A stretch of DNA of 64,000 nt from Emydura subglobosa (lineage: Eukaryota > Chordata > Testudines > Chelidae), in contig ML680098.1 of the NCBI GenBank assembly GCA_007922225.1, positions 3,596,001 through 3,660,000 of the forward strand, in the 5' to 3' direction. Below the pieces are notes generated by a model, which ran no database searches, was not told the origin of the DNA, and saw only the letters and a program-made list of their open reading frames with translations. A program made the position numbers and the translations under genes. Numbering within the stretch: position 1 is the stretch's first letter; each line of letters starts with the position of its first letter. This document shows positions 1 through 12,781 of this stretch, piece by piece.

Positions 1-699
1 GTCCTTCAGGATGTTCCCATAAACACCCAGAGTCTGATGAATGACAAAGGGTTGCTTCATTAAAAGCTAGCAGAAATATACATCCCTTTTACCATAGGCA
101 CAATGGGGATTTTAAGTTACAAACACAAGATGAGCCAACAGTTCCTAACTCAGCCCCCCGCAGGAGTACACAGGTGGGGTTCCTCCAGCCTACTTTGAGG
201 AATGCTGACTCCAGGCCATCCCTCTCCCAGAAGCAATCATTCATGTCCCTGCTGGAGCTCAGTCCTTCTGTCCATCTTGTTCAGACATGTCTGCACAGCT
301 CTCTTGTTTACAGGCCATTCCTGAGTACCCATCTGTTATGGCTGTTGCTGGCCCATTTACCAGCAAAAGGCTACTTCCCAGTCCAGCGCTTAGCCATTCA
401 GATCCAGCTCCCAGTCTTCGCATCATAGACCACTCCCAGGATGCAGCCTCCAGCCTTCTGCTACTGCTCTCTCCTGATCCAGGTCCCCTCTGACTCTGGC
501 AGTACTTCTTTTTCCTATTCTGGAGGGATTATGGAGCACTCAACTGGTTGGATGTTGCACTGAGAAATTAATAAAATGCCTAGAAATGAAGCAGCAGGTT
601 CATTAGAAATGATTGCATGGATCCTAATGCTCAATGCAAATGGAGCAGATGAGCTCAGGAAGAGAAGCAGATTTCAGTCCCCTTCTAGAACATAGGCTA

Positions 700-1780
700 G
701 AGTAGTAATCATTAGGAAAGAGGGGTGCAGTCTGTGATAAATTTGGGGTCAAAATGCACAAGTCACTAGCAGGTTCTTTTACTTAAGTGTCTACTTGCAT
801 ACTTGGTGCAGAAAATAAGTAATGGTAAATCCAGGATGTAGAGATATGAAGACTGATTTAGCACCCCAATTCAAGGGAGCAAGTATAATTATAATCAAAG
901 AAAAAGAAAAATAAGTGTAGCAGAACAGTCCCCTGTATTGTGCATACTCACAACCTTAAGGAGATTATGTGGAATGAAAATGGAAAGAATAGTAAGTGGA
1001 GAAGTGCTGTAAGTGGGAGTGACATTATAAGGTTCCACTGTCCTGTCATCCTGATGTCCCAATTAAGGACTGGGCATACAACTCTTTTATACAGCTTTCC
1101 CTTACACCCACAGATGTCTGGGACCATATTTGATTAACTCTCAGCTCCCGCCTTGTGTTTGGGATTCCAGGAGACCAATGTCAGGATTTCGGCTGCTTGT
1201 ATGGCCAATTTGTGTCAATGTATTTCACAGTGCTTTCAACATGTAAATATGGTTTTGTTCCATGGATATGTATTCCAAAAGCCTTTAAAACACTATCATT
1301 TTAAACGTACTCTGTTCTGTAGCCTTTGATTGATTTAAAGTGCAAGATGCACAAGCCATTAATAACAGTTTCATTTGCTCAGGCAGCTATGTAAATTTAT
1401 TATAGGAGATGTAATTCATGAATCACACATAGACGTGAAGACTTTATTTAGTACTTAAATATATGCAAGTAAAGTAGAAATGCAATAGAAATGTAGGGGA
1501 ACAACCCCCTACATTGTGCATACATACAACTTTATGAAGACCATCAGAAGCATCAGAGAAGGGGAAGATGGAAGGAAATGTAATTGGGAATGATGCTCCA
1601 GGTTTCCATCATCCTGTCATCCCAGTATCCCAACTGGAGGTTGGTCTGACCATATTTTTGTATCCTTTTTCCTTACTTTCCCCACACATGCAGGACCATA
1701 TTCAATTTAGGTCCAGCTTTCTGCCCTTGTTTGTCATTCCAGGGGACCATAATTAAAGTTCCATTTGCTAGCTTCACATA
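700..1780. repeat. Diverged tandem duplication, period about 575 bp
   Basis: Two adjacent blocks (about 700-1190 and 1300-1780) share ordered anchor words. TTGTGCATAC occurs at 938-947 and 1514-1523, and TCCTGTCATC at 1041-1050 and 1612-1621. Further matches flank these: GATGCACAAGCC versus AATGCACAAGTC upstream, and CCAGGRGACCA downstream. The spacing is steady (571-576 bp). The copies are clearly diverged, so the duplication is old. Element identity is unknown to me. Confidence 0.7.
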
Positions 1781-1904
1781 CTCACATCACAAATTTCCTA
1801 ATATTTCCAACACATTTAATACCAATATCAAAAATCCTCTAAAAATCCATTATTTCAAACTTAAACTGCCCTTTTGTAGTCTTCTTGTTGAGCTCAAAAA
1901 TCTT

Positions 1905-2400
1905 ATAACCCTAGATCAAGCACGGTAGGATAAGTATCTAGGCTTCATACTTTTGCAAAGCCTATAACAATATTTTACATTTGTTTTCCTTACTTGCATT
2001 ACACCTTTAATTATTTTTATTATCAATATCTTTATGCAGTTTAACTTTCCCTAGCATATAGGTTATACTTTGATCTTAAGCAGACACCTTCCAAGATAAG
2101 TCAGGGGTCACAGGTCAACAGTTCCTTTGCTGTTTACTTATCACAAGATATGTATTGTTAAATCTTATAATGCTAGGTCAAGCACTTATTTGAAGAATTT
2201 AGGCCTTATGCTAACTAGTAGGCTCTATTAGGTCTCAAATGTATTGCAAAGTCTATTTCCACTATTTATACATTTTGTTTTTTCCTACCTGCTTAGAGCT
2301 TTAATATCAGCATTTTTAATCATATTTGCTTTTCCTAACATATAAATTATAGTTTAAACATCAGCATAAATCTTCCAAGATCAGGTCAAGGATGACCAGA
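1905..2400. repeat. Second diverged tandem duplication, period 262-284 bp
   Basis: CTAGATCAAGCAC at 1911-1923 recurs as CTAGGTCAAGCAC at about 2173-2185. TAGCATATAGGTTATA (2052) recurs as TAACATATAAATTATA (2336), and CCAAGATAAGTCAGG (about 2091) as CCAAGATCAGGTCAAGG (about 2372). The order of anchors is kept. It adjoins the 575-bp duplication and may be part of the same array, because the GGGGTCACAG... stretch near 2105 resembles GGGGACCATA... near 1742. Confidence 0.65.
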
Positions 2401-3669
2401 GATGTTTCACGCTAGCCCTGTGGTCTGGCTCCATTTTGGAGGATGCATTTAGCCTCCCTAATTTGTTCTGATTTAAATGTGCTTTATGTAGGTGAATTTT
2501 ATCCAAGAAGAACAAAGATGTCCCAACTCAGTTTAAATGGTTTCCCATGATGTGCAGGGTTTCACAGGAAGGCAATTTTTTATATAATTCAAAAACATTT
2601 TTGAACATTTAGAACATTTTTTCTCCTGAAACACTAGCCATTATTTTTTCTAAAAATCAATAAAAATAAACAGCATGAATTGGGAGCACTAGTTGTAATA
2701 TAGTTATAAAGCTTTGGGTTCAGTTCAGAAAGGCACAGAAAAGACTGAGTTTTCCAGTGCTTTTCCTTAATATCTGTATCTATTAGTTTCAGAAAACATT
2801 AGCTGGAAATGCCATCAAAGCAGGTTGCTGTAAAATTCCCTCCGTGCTTCCATTCAGGATAGAAACATGTGTAGGATAGTCTTCCTTGTAGTATGATGGC
2901 ACTTCCTGTCCTGGCTTCAGTTTGGAAGTGCAGAGATGCATTAAAAAAAACCATGAGCTGAGGAAGCTAAACAGAGCCTTCCGAAAAGTTTGTTTTAGGG
3001 TTTTAGGTTCAAGTCCACAGATGAGGAAATATCAGATGCCATGATCATAATGTTATTTTTACCCCATCCCTATTCACCCATCTTTGGATATCATTCAGGA
3101 CAGGTGATATATGGTTTCTGTGGTTTGATGCTTGACCTTCGTTTTAAGAAACTCACCTTGGCAATAAACCAATAACTATACAAGAGAGACAGCCTCATGA
3201 AAAAGATGCAAGGGTTGTGTCACCACTGAGTGGTGTTGTTTTAAAGTAAGCTGCACTCTAACACATTTACTTTCTTTTTCAAGTATTATTCCCTGTAGGA
3301 ACATTTAAAAAATGATGTTGGCTATAGCAATTGTAGAACCTCACTGCTAATGATTTTCCAGCTGCAGCAAAGAATTTACTGTAACCATTTGCTCCTTGCT
3401 GTGTTGTGCTTCCTGTGCCTAATCATTTAAAATAGGCTTAAATCATTGTGAGGAATTGGAAATAGAGGTTTTGGGGCTAACTGTTACCTTTCCCTGCCTG
3501 CCTTAGAAGATTTGATTTGATTTTTTTCTCCAGGAAGCTGACTTTTCTTTCAAAACAGGGATGACATAGGAACAGATAACAAGAAAGCTAAGCTAACTAC
3601 TGACTCAATAATTGGGATCATATGGAAAATTTAGCAGTTTTGTATTATTTTTTAAATGTAGATCTCAGG

Positions 3670-4035
3670 TGACTCCACAGACCTTTATTAATTCTCCCAC
3701 TACCTATGTAAAATAGTCAATGAAGTATCATTATACCCATTTTACACATGCACTGTGAGAGATTCTCAGCTTTGTTAAAGCTGCTTTGCACCACTTTGAA
3801 ATAATAATAATAATAATATAACTGCCTCGCTAGAGTGTTGTAAAAATTAACTCTGCAAACACTTGAGCATGTATAGTGTATAATTTCATTCTTGTGAATA
3901 GTCCCACTGGAGTCAACTGCCATGAGTAATATTATGCACAAGGTTAAGTTTATGCAGGATCACATTTTTAGTTAGCACTTTGAAAATAGAAAGTGCTGTA
4001 CAAGTGCTAAATGAGATTATTATAAAATAAATAAA
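3670..4035 (-). mobile_element. CORE-SINE/MIR-like fragment with embedded palindromic repeat
   Basis: 3680-3770 reads as the reverse of a MIR/CORE-SINE tail (TTAATTCTC...CTACC...ATTATACCCATTTTACACATG). 3970-4030 holds the matching 'AGCACTTTGAAAATAGAAAGTGCTGTACAAG' type end, with an A/T-rich tail. Between them, 3845-3955 resembles the palindromic 'GTCCCACTGGAGTCAACT ... AAGTTTATGCAGGATC' repeat seen elsewhere in the window. An AAT microsatellite sits near 3800-3820. Assignment is by eye. Confidence 0.5.
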
Positions 4036-5066
4036 AATGTCAGTAAGGAGGATGCATGAGTTGATGTTGCCCGAAGCCCAGCCCTAGTGGTCAAGCAAGC
4101 ATGTTAAGCAATTTTTATGAAACTCTTGGCCCTACTGTGCGGTTAAAAAAAATTATCCTCAGAAGCCTTCCGTTTAACTTTATAAGCTGCATATATAAAA
4201 TACGCAATGTACCTTTACTCGTATGCCAAAGATTTGCAACAAAATTGTTTACTACCAGCATAAGTCTCTCAGTAATTTAAGCTCTTAATCTTTTATGGTA
4301 TTTTCTCTCTCACTCTCTCTCTCTCCTCTCTGTCTGGCCCTGAGCTGTCTGAGAATTACTATCCAAACAACCTGATTTCAACAACTCAATGCTATCTCTT
4401 TATAAAAATTGATATTTTTAAAGTCATTTACTGTAATTGCAGCCTGCTTGAAGTCAAATGTAGTTAGTTTTACCTTTTTTCAGCCACAGTGCATGGTAAT
4501 TACATAACCTTATCTGAAGTTTTGGAGTTTGGGGTGGGGATAGGGAGCATTATAACAATAAAAGATTTTACGTCATTAAGAATTACCAATTTAATCAGGC
4601 CTATCCACTGTCTAGCTTTTTCAAAAATCAGGTTATCAGATCTCTTGCCCATAATCTCTTATTTTTTGCTAGGCATTGGGGGAGTTGTGAGCTTTCAGGA
4701 ATTGTATATCTATATCTGTAATAGTAAGCCATTCTAGAAGACAGAAATATGGGCACTAAGACTACAACTGAGGCTAAGATTTTTCTCCTTAGCTTTGAGG
4801 TCATCATAGGTGTTTAAATTTCCTGCTCTCAGATTTAATTCTTGTAGTATATATTTCTGGTAAGAAATAGAAACAAATCTAAATTCAGCTGGAAAAAGCT
4901 GGTCAAGATCTTGGAACTATTAAATATGGAAGAACACTTCAAAGGTATTTGACATTCTGTATGCTACATACCACTGATTTCATTGATTGTTATCATTGTA
5001 AGTTATATGTTATAAGAGTATGGGTTACTATGCACTTGAGTTATGTCAAATTCTCTCTTTATGCAG

Positions 5067-5142
5067 GTTTAAGATTTTTAAGAGCCCTTAGACTGATACA
5101 ATTTTCAGAAATTTTGCAGTTTCTGAATATCCTAAAAACAAG
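5067..5142 (+). CDS. KCNMA1: KCNMA1 exon encoding S4 voltage sensor (tentative e6)
   Basis: This 76-bp exon encodes human-equivalent residues G205 (last two codon bases) to S230 (first two bases). It contains the S4 helix with arginines R207, R210 and R213 in LRFLRALRL, followed by IQFSEILQFLNILKT. R213 is known as the main gating charge of BK, and E219 in the same helix affects gating. Acceptor ATGCAG ends at 5066 and the donor AG|GTAAGA starts at 5143. The split Gly at the start and the split Ser (AG + T from 12706) at the end fix both boundaries. In-frame sequence upstream to 4949 is intronic read-through. The protein is identical to the mammalian one as far as I recall. Confidence 0.97.
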
Positions 5143-5284
5143 GTAAGACTTTACTACATACTTTACCTGTCTATTGTCTGTCTTTTCCTTTTTATAGTCA
5201 TAGTCAGAGATAATTTCTCCTTTCATAATGCCATTGGCATGAATACAAGTCATGGGTTTGAATAGCACACACTGAAACTTGAAT

Positions 5285-5289
<5 letters not shown>

Positions 5290-5325
<36 letters not shown>
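5290..5325. repeat. (TA)n microsatellite
   Basis: An uninterrupted TA dinucleotide run of about 36 bp, 150 bp downstream of the S4 exon. Confidence 0.95.
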
Positions 5326-5328
<3 letters not shown>

Positions 5329-6621
5329 TAGCCTTTTGCCTTTTTCTTCCCAACGTAATTTTCATTAAAGACATTAGACTCCACAGCACATTCATAGTCA
5401 GGTTGTGTTTGAGCTTTACGCATGCAGCTAATCCACCTGTTTTGTAAATGTGATTATTAGTTTCATTGTTGAAACTGCTGCATTTGTGAACCTAGTGCTT
5501 CCTTGTGTATGGTTTTAGTTCTCATACAAATACTTAGTCATCTCTACTTTTCTAAATTCACATTACATCCTTTATTTCCTAGTGAATGGTTTATCAATTT
5601 AAATGTCTCCTTGATATCATCTGTTGATATTTCACTTGATACATTTTAATATCTGCAATATACAAGGAACTGAGTGATTATAAATTTAAAAGCAGAATGA
5701 TAGATCTACAAATTGATTAAATAATTCATTCTTCCACCTTCTGAATGCCTACCGTATTGCCTCATTTAGAAATAACTTGCCCAATAAAACACACAAAAGA
5801 GAGAAGGCGGTTTAAGACTTAATCATTATGCCTTTTCTTCAATGGGAAAATCTTTGATTTTGAAAACATTTTTTACATTGATTTTCCATTCAGGGTATCT
5901 CAGTGCATTCATTGTCATAAGTGTTCCTTTAGAAGGAAGTTTAAAATAGTTCAATTAACTACAATTTGTTCTTATTTTAACTGCTTCTGTGTGGCTGAAC
6001 ATACTTGGTATGTGAAACAGAATGCACGTTAGCTGCTACTATACACGTTAGTTCATCACCTTGAAGCACCAAAGGGATCGTGCCATGTTTCACAGCAGCA
6101 AAGGGCTTAACTTTTTAACATGCATTAAAATGCACCAGCTAAAGTATTGGACCAGTGTTCAACTAGAAGTTTGGTTCCACTTTAAAATCCCCATCTTCTC
6201 TTTCCCTATTCATTCATCATCTCACATTTGAGGGCTTGTAATGCAAGTGGCCTTTATTACCCTTAATGAGCAATATACCGGTGGAAATCATCCTGCTGTT
6301 GGTGCATAAATAGACCATCAGATGTGCACAGGTTCATGATAACCAGCAGCCTCTGTAACCCTTTGAACCTTAAAACTATTCTCATTAGTCAACATTTCAT
6401 ATTAAGAGATCCCAAATGACTCTGCAGGTGGCTTAGGATCTGCCTCCAACTGTGTGAAAGTGTAGTAAATGTAGATTTTCTTCTTAAAATAATGAGACTA
6501 GTTTAATAAACACACAGAGAAACTACAGTCCTGTAGCCTTAAAACGCCACTAGTCCTGCAGGAAGAAAATGTAATTGTTACAGAAACTCAGTTAATCAAA
6601 ATCTCCTTGCAGAACACAAAG

Positions 6622-6690
6622 GACCTGATTCAAAGCCCACTGATGTTAGTGGAAATATTCCCATTGACTTCAATGGGCTTTGGATAAAGG
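6622..6690. repeat. Short palindromic interspersed repeat (ATTGACTTCAATGG family)
   Basis: The left arm, TTCAAAGCCCACTGATGTTAGTGG, pairs imperfectly with the right arm, CCATTGACTTCAATGGGCTTTGGAT, around a short AAATATTC loop. Similar cores recur through the window (13618, 19005, 43194, 43920, 58015). These look like old palindromic MITE-type repeats; I do not know the family name. Confidence 0.6.
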
Positions 6691-7639
6691 TTCAAATCTG
6701 CTTCAGGAGTGGTGTAATTTTAAGGCTCCAGAACAGTAAGTGAAGAGGGGAGCTGTATTAATTAAATGTGTTCAATTTAAAGCTGGCTTAGGACTTGACC
6801 CCTTTGTTCATAATAGCATTTGTCTGGTGCCAAACTTTACTCCCAAATTAGATGCTCATCATCTTTGTAATTATTTACATGAATATGCAGGCATCCGTAA
6901 ATCTCCTGTTCAGATTACTATAAAGCCCTTTAAATCCAGCTTACTTATGTGGCTGCCTTTCAGTTTTACTCAGTTGATTAACCCAAACTAGTTTATCACT
7001 AAACAATTCATTTAATTTAAAAATCATCAATGGCCTTGAAATAAACTGTTTCACGTGTCCCACCCTATTCTTGAGCATGCAGTAATCAGGCATGTTTGCT
7101 ATCTCATGTCTGATTTAATAAACATAAAGACAATTTAATAGTACAGAAGACTCCTGGTGTCCAAAAAGTATCATTTTGTAAAATTTGTGGGTTGAACTGG
7201 AATGAATGGATGCAATTCTGTCGACTTCAGTGGAGTTGCCTTCACTTATACTAGACCTGAAATTAGTCCTTGAAGCTTTATTGTTTTCTGTTTCATTTGG
7301 GTACAGTGTGCAAAATTAACCTCATAACCTAGAAACAAAAAAAGAAAGAGGGAGGAATATTTATCTATTAACCATTAAGAATTATTAATAATAGAACAAA
7401 ATCTACTCACCATGCACTTAAGTATAACTAGTAACCAGACACATCCAGCATAAAAGGTCATTGTGATAGGCCATACATCTGTTTTCAAAACAGCAAAAAA
7501 AAATTGTGAGGAAACTCAAGCCAGCAACAACAAATGCTGTTTCCATCAGTGATGCTCATAGATGCTACATATAAAATTATTCTGTAAATAAAATCAAATT
7601 TGGAAAAAGAAAGCCACTTGTCATGATATTAATGTATGT

Positions 7640-7865
7640 ATTAGTCTTTCAGATGAGATGTAAAAACCAAGTTGCTGATCACATGTAGTTACTAAACATC
7701 CTTCAGCACTTTTGCAAAAGTTACAACAGTTAACTCAGTGTCCTGACTAAATTCCTGTTTTAATTTAAATACATTCTACCTTAGTAAGTTCTAACTGCAG
7801 TTTGTTTTATACAGTGGTATCCCTCACTTTCTGCTCTAAACTGTGGTTTAGTATAGAATGCTGTT
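7640..7865 (+). repeat. Ancient interspersed repeat, copy 1
   Basis: Contains CTTTCAGATGAGATGTAAAA, then GCACTTTTGCAAAAGTTACA, then GTTAACTCAGTGTCCTGACT and AAATTC, in the same order as the copy at 14995-15135. The two loci are diverged copies of one old element, possibly the 3' region of an L2-like LINE or derived SINE. Name uncertain. Confidence 0.5.
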
Positions 7866-9266
7866 AAACAGCATCTGCATTCTACCACGGAGGTTACTTC
7901 ACTTCAGCCACGGTTCAAGTGCTTCCCGGATAGGGAGAGCTGTAAAACATTTAAGGATGCTATATTATGTTTCTGTAGGAATTTAAAATACTGTTGTTCA
8001 TCTCTCAATATGAAGGCCAAATATTGTTGAAGCCAATGAGAAAAGTGCACACACATACAGCTGATTTGCAAGGCAAGCAAAATATCAAGATTCAGGATAG
8101 AGACTGAACTGTTCAGTTGCAATAATAAACTACAATTTATCATTATCGACACTGAAATAATTATATTCTTAACACTAACTCTTTGGATTATTTAAACAAT
8201 TCTGAATTTATTATTTCATATTCCTTTTAAAAAGTGATCTTTGTTTGTCTGAAGAATGCCCTATACAAATCACATAAGGGGCATTTTAGTATGTTGTGTA
8301 TTCAGTAGCAACACCTAAGGAGAACTATGATGCAATACTCATGGGGTAAGCAGGACTTCCCTTCTTCTCTATCTCTATATTACAGCGCCTGTAATATTTG
8401 GTCTAGCTGGAGAGGAAGTGAATTCCCCTCCCTGGGAAAATGTGATTGACTCTAACCCCTAAGTTAAAATTACTGCCTGCAAGGTTTTATTTTCTATAAT
8501 ACAAAGTCAGAGAGAGAAGCTGAGTGAATGCAATGATTGAAGGACTAGGATTAAAGGAATAAATCTCATTCATACCATCAGCAGAAGGGCCATTCATAAT
8601 ACTGTGATCCACAGGAAGCAGCTAGAACACTTTACAAATGTAAAGGGAGTATATTGAATAGTAGTTGTTGGATGTTATGTAATTATCAGAACATTTTAAA
8701 AATGCCTAATTGTTCTTTAGCAGACCCTCCATGGATGCAGAAAGAGTTTAAATTGAACCTTTAAAGGGCTAACCACATCCCTTATTTATTTGAAGTTTAT
8801 GTACTTACCTGTGAAACGGAATATATCTTTTTCAGAATAGTTCATTTTTTCTCCCATATTTTAGAAAATTGAATAGAATTAGTTTTTTTCTCACTGTTTT
8901 ATACCAGGTTTCAATAAAACTACAGGGCTTTAGGCAAGGCTGACAATAAAGGATTTTGCACAGATGTTGGAAAGAGCTTAAAGAGCAGGAAAATGTTTGT
9001 GACTAATCTTTCATCTATATTTAGTCTCTGGCAGAAAGACGGGTATTTCACAAAGGACAGTCAGGGTATGATTCTGAATAAACTATCAAAAAATAAAATA
9101 AACCTAAAGTAGTAATCAAAATAGTTGTTCAATGCCAGTTATTACTATTATTTATTTGTATTAAGATAGCACCTGGAGGCTGGTTGACATATTATTGAAT
9201 CATTTAGAAGCTTTTTCCCCCTGAAATTCATAGGATGAGCAATATTCAGACTTTCATAATGAGTAA

Positions 9267-9993
9267 GGATAAGATTTTGTCATGGTGGTCATAGAAGTCA
9301 TGGATTCCATGACTTTCAGAGACCTCCGTGAAATTATCCTCTTCAGCTTCTGCCCTGTGCCCAGGGGTGATGGGGCCAAAACTGTCAGCTTCTGGCTCCT
9401 ATGGGGGCCCTGGAGCTCTCAGGCGCCATGGGCAGCAGGGCCCCCACAATCCTCAGGCTTTAAAAGAGGTGGCATCCTGAATCATGAACATGCTTACAGC
9501 TTATGCAGAGCATACAGCTCATGCTCATCAAGTAACAAATGACATGCGTGATCCTGCATTGTGGGCAGAGAGCTGCTCTAAAACTTGCCAACAACGAACA
9601 CCCCTTCTCATTTTATAAAAACGTGCTTGGGGACAACAGACACCACATAAAAATAACAATCTGTCTATGTATAACTTGTTATACCAAAATGGCAACAGTT
9701 TGCAAAAGGGATTTTACCAGAAAGAATCCGTTATTTTTTGTTCTATAATTTTTCATTATTTTTGTTTGAAAAATGATTGTACACTATGTATATAATTTCA
9801 CAATAGTTTACTTTGTCAAGGAAGTGAAAACTATTGCATTAACCTTGTTTGTTTCATGTAAATGTTACACAGTAATACTTTATTGTTAAATTATTACACA
9901 TTTTTTGTTGCTGTGACCATACCACGATTTTGTTCATTTTTGCCATGACTGTTCCGTAACTTTGCCTAATTTTACCAAGACAAAATCTTATCC
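9267..9993. mobile_element. Non-autonomous DNA-transposon-like element with 15-bp perfect TIRs
   Basis: GGATAAGATTTTGTC at 9267-9281 and its exact reverse complement at 9979-9993 bound 727 bp. The subterminal parts also echo each other: GTCATGG...CCATGACTTTC at the left, and ACCATGACTGTTCCGTAACTTTG at the right. The left half (9330-9480) is GC-rich, the right half AT-rich. No transposase is readable. The family is one I associate with turtle genomes but cannot name. No convincing target-site duplication is visible. Confidence 0.6.
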
Positions 9994-10124
9994 ATAAAAA
10001 TGAAGCACTGCATCCTTATGAATGATGCCTTTTCGTCTAATTTAAGGACACCAAGGTTTGAATTCTATGTCATGAACAAATATAATCACCAATAGAATAA
10101 GATATAATATGATATTAACCATAT

Positions 10125-10195
10125 AATTACTCCAATAGGACAACGCATGTGCTTAAAGTTAGCTGTATGCTTAAGTGCTTTATTGGATTGGGGTG
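10125..10195. repeat. Palindromic repeat fragment (GCATGTGCTTAAAGTTA type)
   Basis: ACTCCAATAGGACAACGCATGTGCTTAAAGTTAGC...TGCTTAAGTGCTTTATTGGATTGGGG resembles one arm of the same palindromic family. Related words occur at 33078-33165 (AAGTTAAGCACATGCTTAAAT...GCTTTGCTGAATCAG). Confidence 0.45.
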
Positions 10196-12705
10196 TTAGT
10201 CTATTTCAGGGTATGTGTTGCTCTGAGACATTCAGACAGCTGAATATGAATGTACTTAGCAAACTGAATGACAAGCATTTGATCGATCAGTAAATCACAT
10301 TTTTTTTTAATCCACTATATTCTACCAGTATAAAGGTTACTGTTAAAACAAAGAACACAAACAGTAACTTTCACCTTCTATTCTTTGAAAAAGTGCCTAT
10401 TAAATTTAATTATGAAACAAAATCAAGACAGAGATATAAAATATATTTAGAAATAAGTATATAAATCAAACCTTGTATAAATCAAACCTTCTACACTCGA
10501 TCCTGCAAGTTATTCTGTTGGGGCAGACCTCTGTACCAATAGGAGCCCCACTGACTACACTGAGGGATACATAAAGTATAGGACCAGAAAGGACCGTTTT
10601 GCTCATGCTGTCTGACCTCCTTTATGACACAGGCCAGAGAAACTTCCTTCAATAGCTACAATTTAGCCCCAATTATATATGATTGTACAATTAAAAAACA
10701 GCATTTTTTGCCTTTTCTACCTTCTGTCCTCTTAAGACCTAATATAGCTACAGACCTGGGTTCTGATCCTGCAAACACTCAAACACATGCAAATACGTGT
10801 CTTGAGGGGACTGAAGGGTCAGGGCTATATGTATCAGTCTGTGAAAGCTTTAGGAAAAAATAAATTCTGTTCATGCATAGGAACCATCTTCCACACTGGA
10901 TTACTGCAGCCATTAATAATGTTTTCCAAAACATTCCAAAAGTATGTAAAATTAAAGCCTTAAAATGAGGCTTGCTTATTACCTGGAGGTTTGTTGTTTG
11001 CTGAAAATGTGATCAAATTACAGCACCACAGATAATTCTAATTCTCTAGCTAAACTATGGATTTATAACATTTTAATATGTTTATAAAAAGAAAAAGTAT
11101 CTTATCTGATACTTTATATAAAGTTTTAGCTTGATGTTAGCAGAACTACTATCATCAAGAATAAAGGTGGGCAAAATCATGTGTCATAATAAATTATATT
11201 CATTCCAATTTTATCCTTTTTCTTATTTGCATATTGATCCTGATATCTATTCATGTGTTTCTTACTTGCAAGAATTTGTGAAATAGCTCAAGAAAATTCA
11301 TACAGTGTTCACATCAGCTAGTCTTTATTCATATTGTGCAATCTATCACCTGAGTCACATGGCATTGTTTCTACTCCCTAACTGGATGATTGAATCTTTT
11401 TAAGTAGGAGAACTATGAATGAAAAATAATGCATTTTCTGGTACAAATTTTGGGACAAACCATCATTTGCACAAAAATGCACGGAACTTTCAGCATTCAC
11501 AGATTTGGTTGCGCATATCTACTGACCACATTTGAATGCTCAAGAATAACGAATAAAATAATCTTACAAAAGATAGCAAACTAACCTAGTTTATTTTATT
11601 CTTTCATACAAGGAAGTGTTTTCACTAACAATGTGTTGCAAAATTATAGTCTATGTGGGGAAACCCCACTGAAACACCAGAAAACTGCAAGTTTAATCAT
11701 TCTCTTGGGGAAGGAAAATGCCTTTCCTCTTCCCACAAAGAGGATGGGACATTCAAGTGGAGACCTAGTCCCCTTACGTTATCCTAATTCCCATGACAAC
11801 AAAGCGCCAAATATACCAGTGAGAGTGTAGCACCTACAATGCAATAATACAATGCAATAATCTGTTTGTTGCTCATTTTCCATATGTGCAGAATAAAATC
11901 TCCATCCCGCAACAATTTTCACAGGTCTTTAACTTTATACACTATGAGCTATCCCATTGAACTCAGTAAATTCATTTTTCATTAATGCTCACAGTATGTA
12001 AGTTCTTTGTAGAGTTGGAGCTAAAATCAAAAAGCATATTTAAGAAACACACGAGGCAGAAGAAATTAAACAGATAGAAAAAAGCTGATATGTACAAATA
12101 AATATTACAGGTATAAAAGGTCTGATTCCCAGCTGATATAAATTGGTGTAGCTCCCCTGACTTCCTTTGGATATACACCAATTTGCACCAGTGGAGACTT
12201 GAGTCCAAAGTATTTATACTGAACTAATTGCAATTCAGAACCCAAGTAGAAATAGGAAGAGAAAAAAGGAGGGAAGGGGAGGAAAAAAAGAAAAGGAAAT
12301 GATAATGTGAAAACAGGGGAAGAAGGGAAGTTTTAGGTCTGTAGTATCTTCAATTTGATCATGTAATTTATATCTCCAATTTTTATGTTGCCTGATGCTA
12401 GAAAATCCTCTCAAATTTATTAGAACTTTTCTGAATGATCATTCATTCCATGGAAAATCTTTGAAAGCAGATTTTAGGAGCTATGTAATAAATGTTTTTT
12501 GCATTTATTTTTCAATATTTGTTAAAATCCTGACGGTGCCTGCTCTGCTTCCTAATAAAATAAATATTAGGATCACCAGGTCTAAAGTATATAGAAAGTA
12601 AACTCTCTGTCTGTGTACAGATACTCATTAAAAAAGTGTGCTATGTCACTTGTGTCCCTGTTGCAACTTATCTGTTAAATATAATATATATATTTGTTTG
12701 TGCAG

Positions 12706-12781
12706 TAATTCCATCAAGTTGGTGAATCTGTGCTCTATATTTATCAGCACATGGCTGACAGCAGCTGGGTTCATACATTTG
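12706..12781 (+). CDS. KCNMA1: KCNMA1 exon encoding S4-S5 linker and S5 (tentative e7)
   Basis: This 76-bp exon completes Ser230 with its first T and then encodes residues 231-255 ([14 protein letters not shown], then [11 protein letters not shown]), the S4-S5 linker and most of the S5 pore helix. The acceptor GTGCAG ends at 12705; the exon ends on a codon boundary at TTG before GTAAGT. Residue 239 reads Cys (TGC); I recall Leu in human Slo1, so this is a likely lineage difference in S5, to be checked. Its neighbours are the S4 exon 7.6 kb upstream and the pore exon 3.6 kb downstream. Confidence 0.96.

Larger units (their letters stand above)
1..5066 (+). other. KCNMA1: KCNMA1 intron upstream of S4 exon (3' part)
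   Basis: AT-rich intron ending in a pyrimidine stretch and the acceptor AG at 5065-5066. It holds diverged tandem duplications (about 700-2400), a reversed CORE-SINE-like piece and a palindromic repeat (about 3680-4030), an ATT/AAT run near 3800-3820 and a CT-rich tract near 4300-4332. No exon encoding S3 or the S3-S4 loop was found here. Between about 2450 and 3650 I see no recognisable element. Confidence 0.7.
5143..12705 (+). other. KCNMA1: KCNMA1 intron between S4 and S5 exons
   Basis: 7.56 kb, AT-rich. It starts GTAAGA and ends TGCAG. Recognisable content: a TA repeat at 5290-5325, a palindromic repeat at 6622-6690, an ancient repeat copy at about 7640-7860, a 727-bp element with 15-bp terminal inverted repeats at 9267-9993, a short palindromic-repeat half near 10125-10195, and small direct duplications at about 10460-10490 and 11838-11862. 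The remaining stretches hold nothing I can name, including the small ORFs there. Confidence 0.7.

Noticed and set aside
1205..1235. ATTTGTGTCAATGTATTTCACAG resembles the S3-S4 loop coding stretch (FVSVYL...) of KCNMA1
   Set aside because: The frame before and after does not continue into BK sequence and there is no Trp-Leu-Gly end with a donor; chance match.
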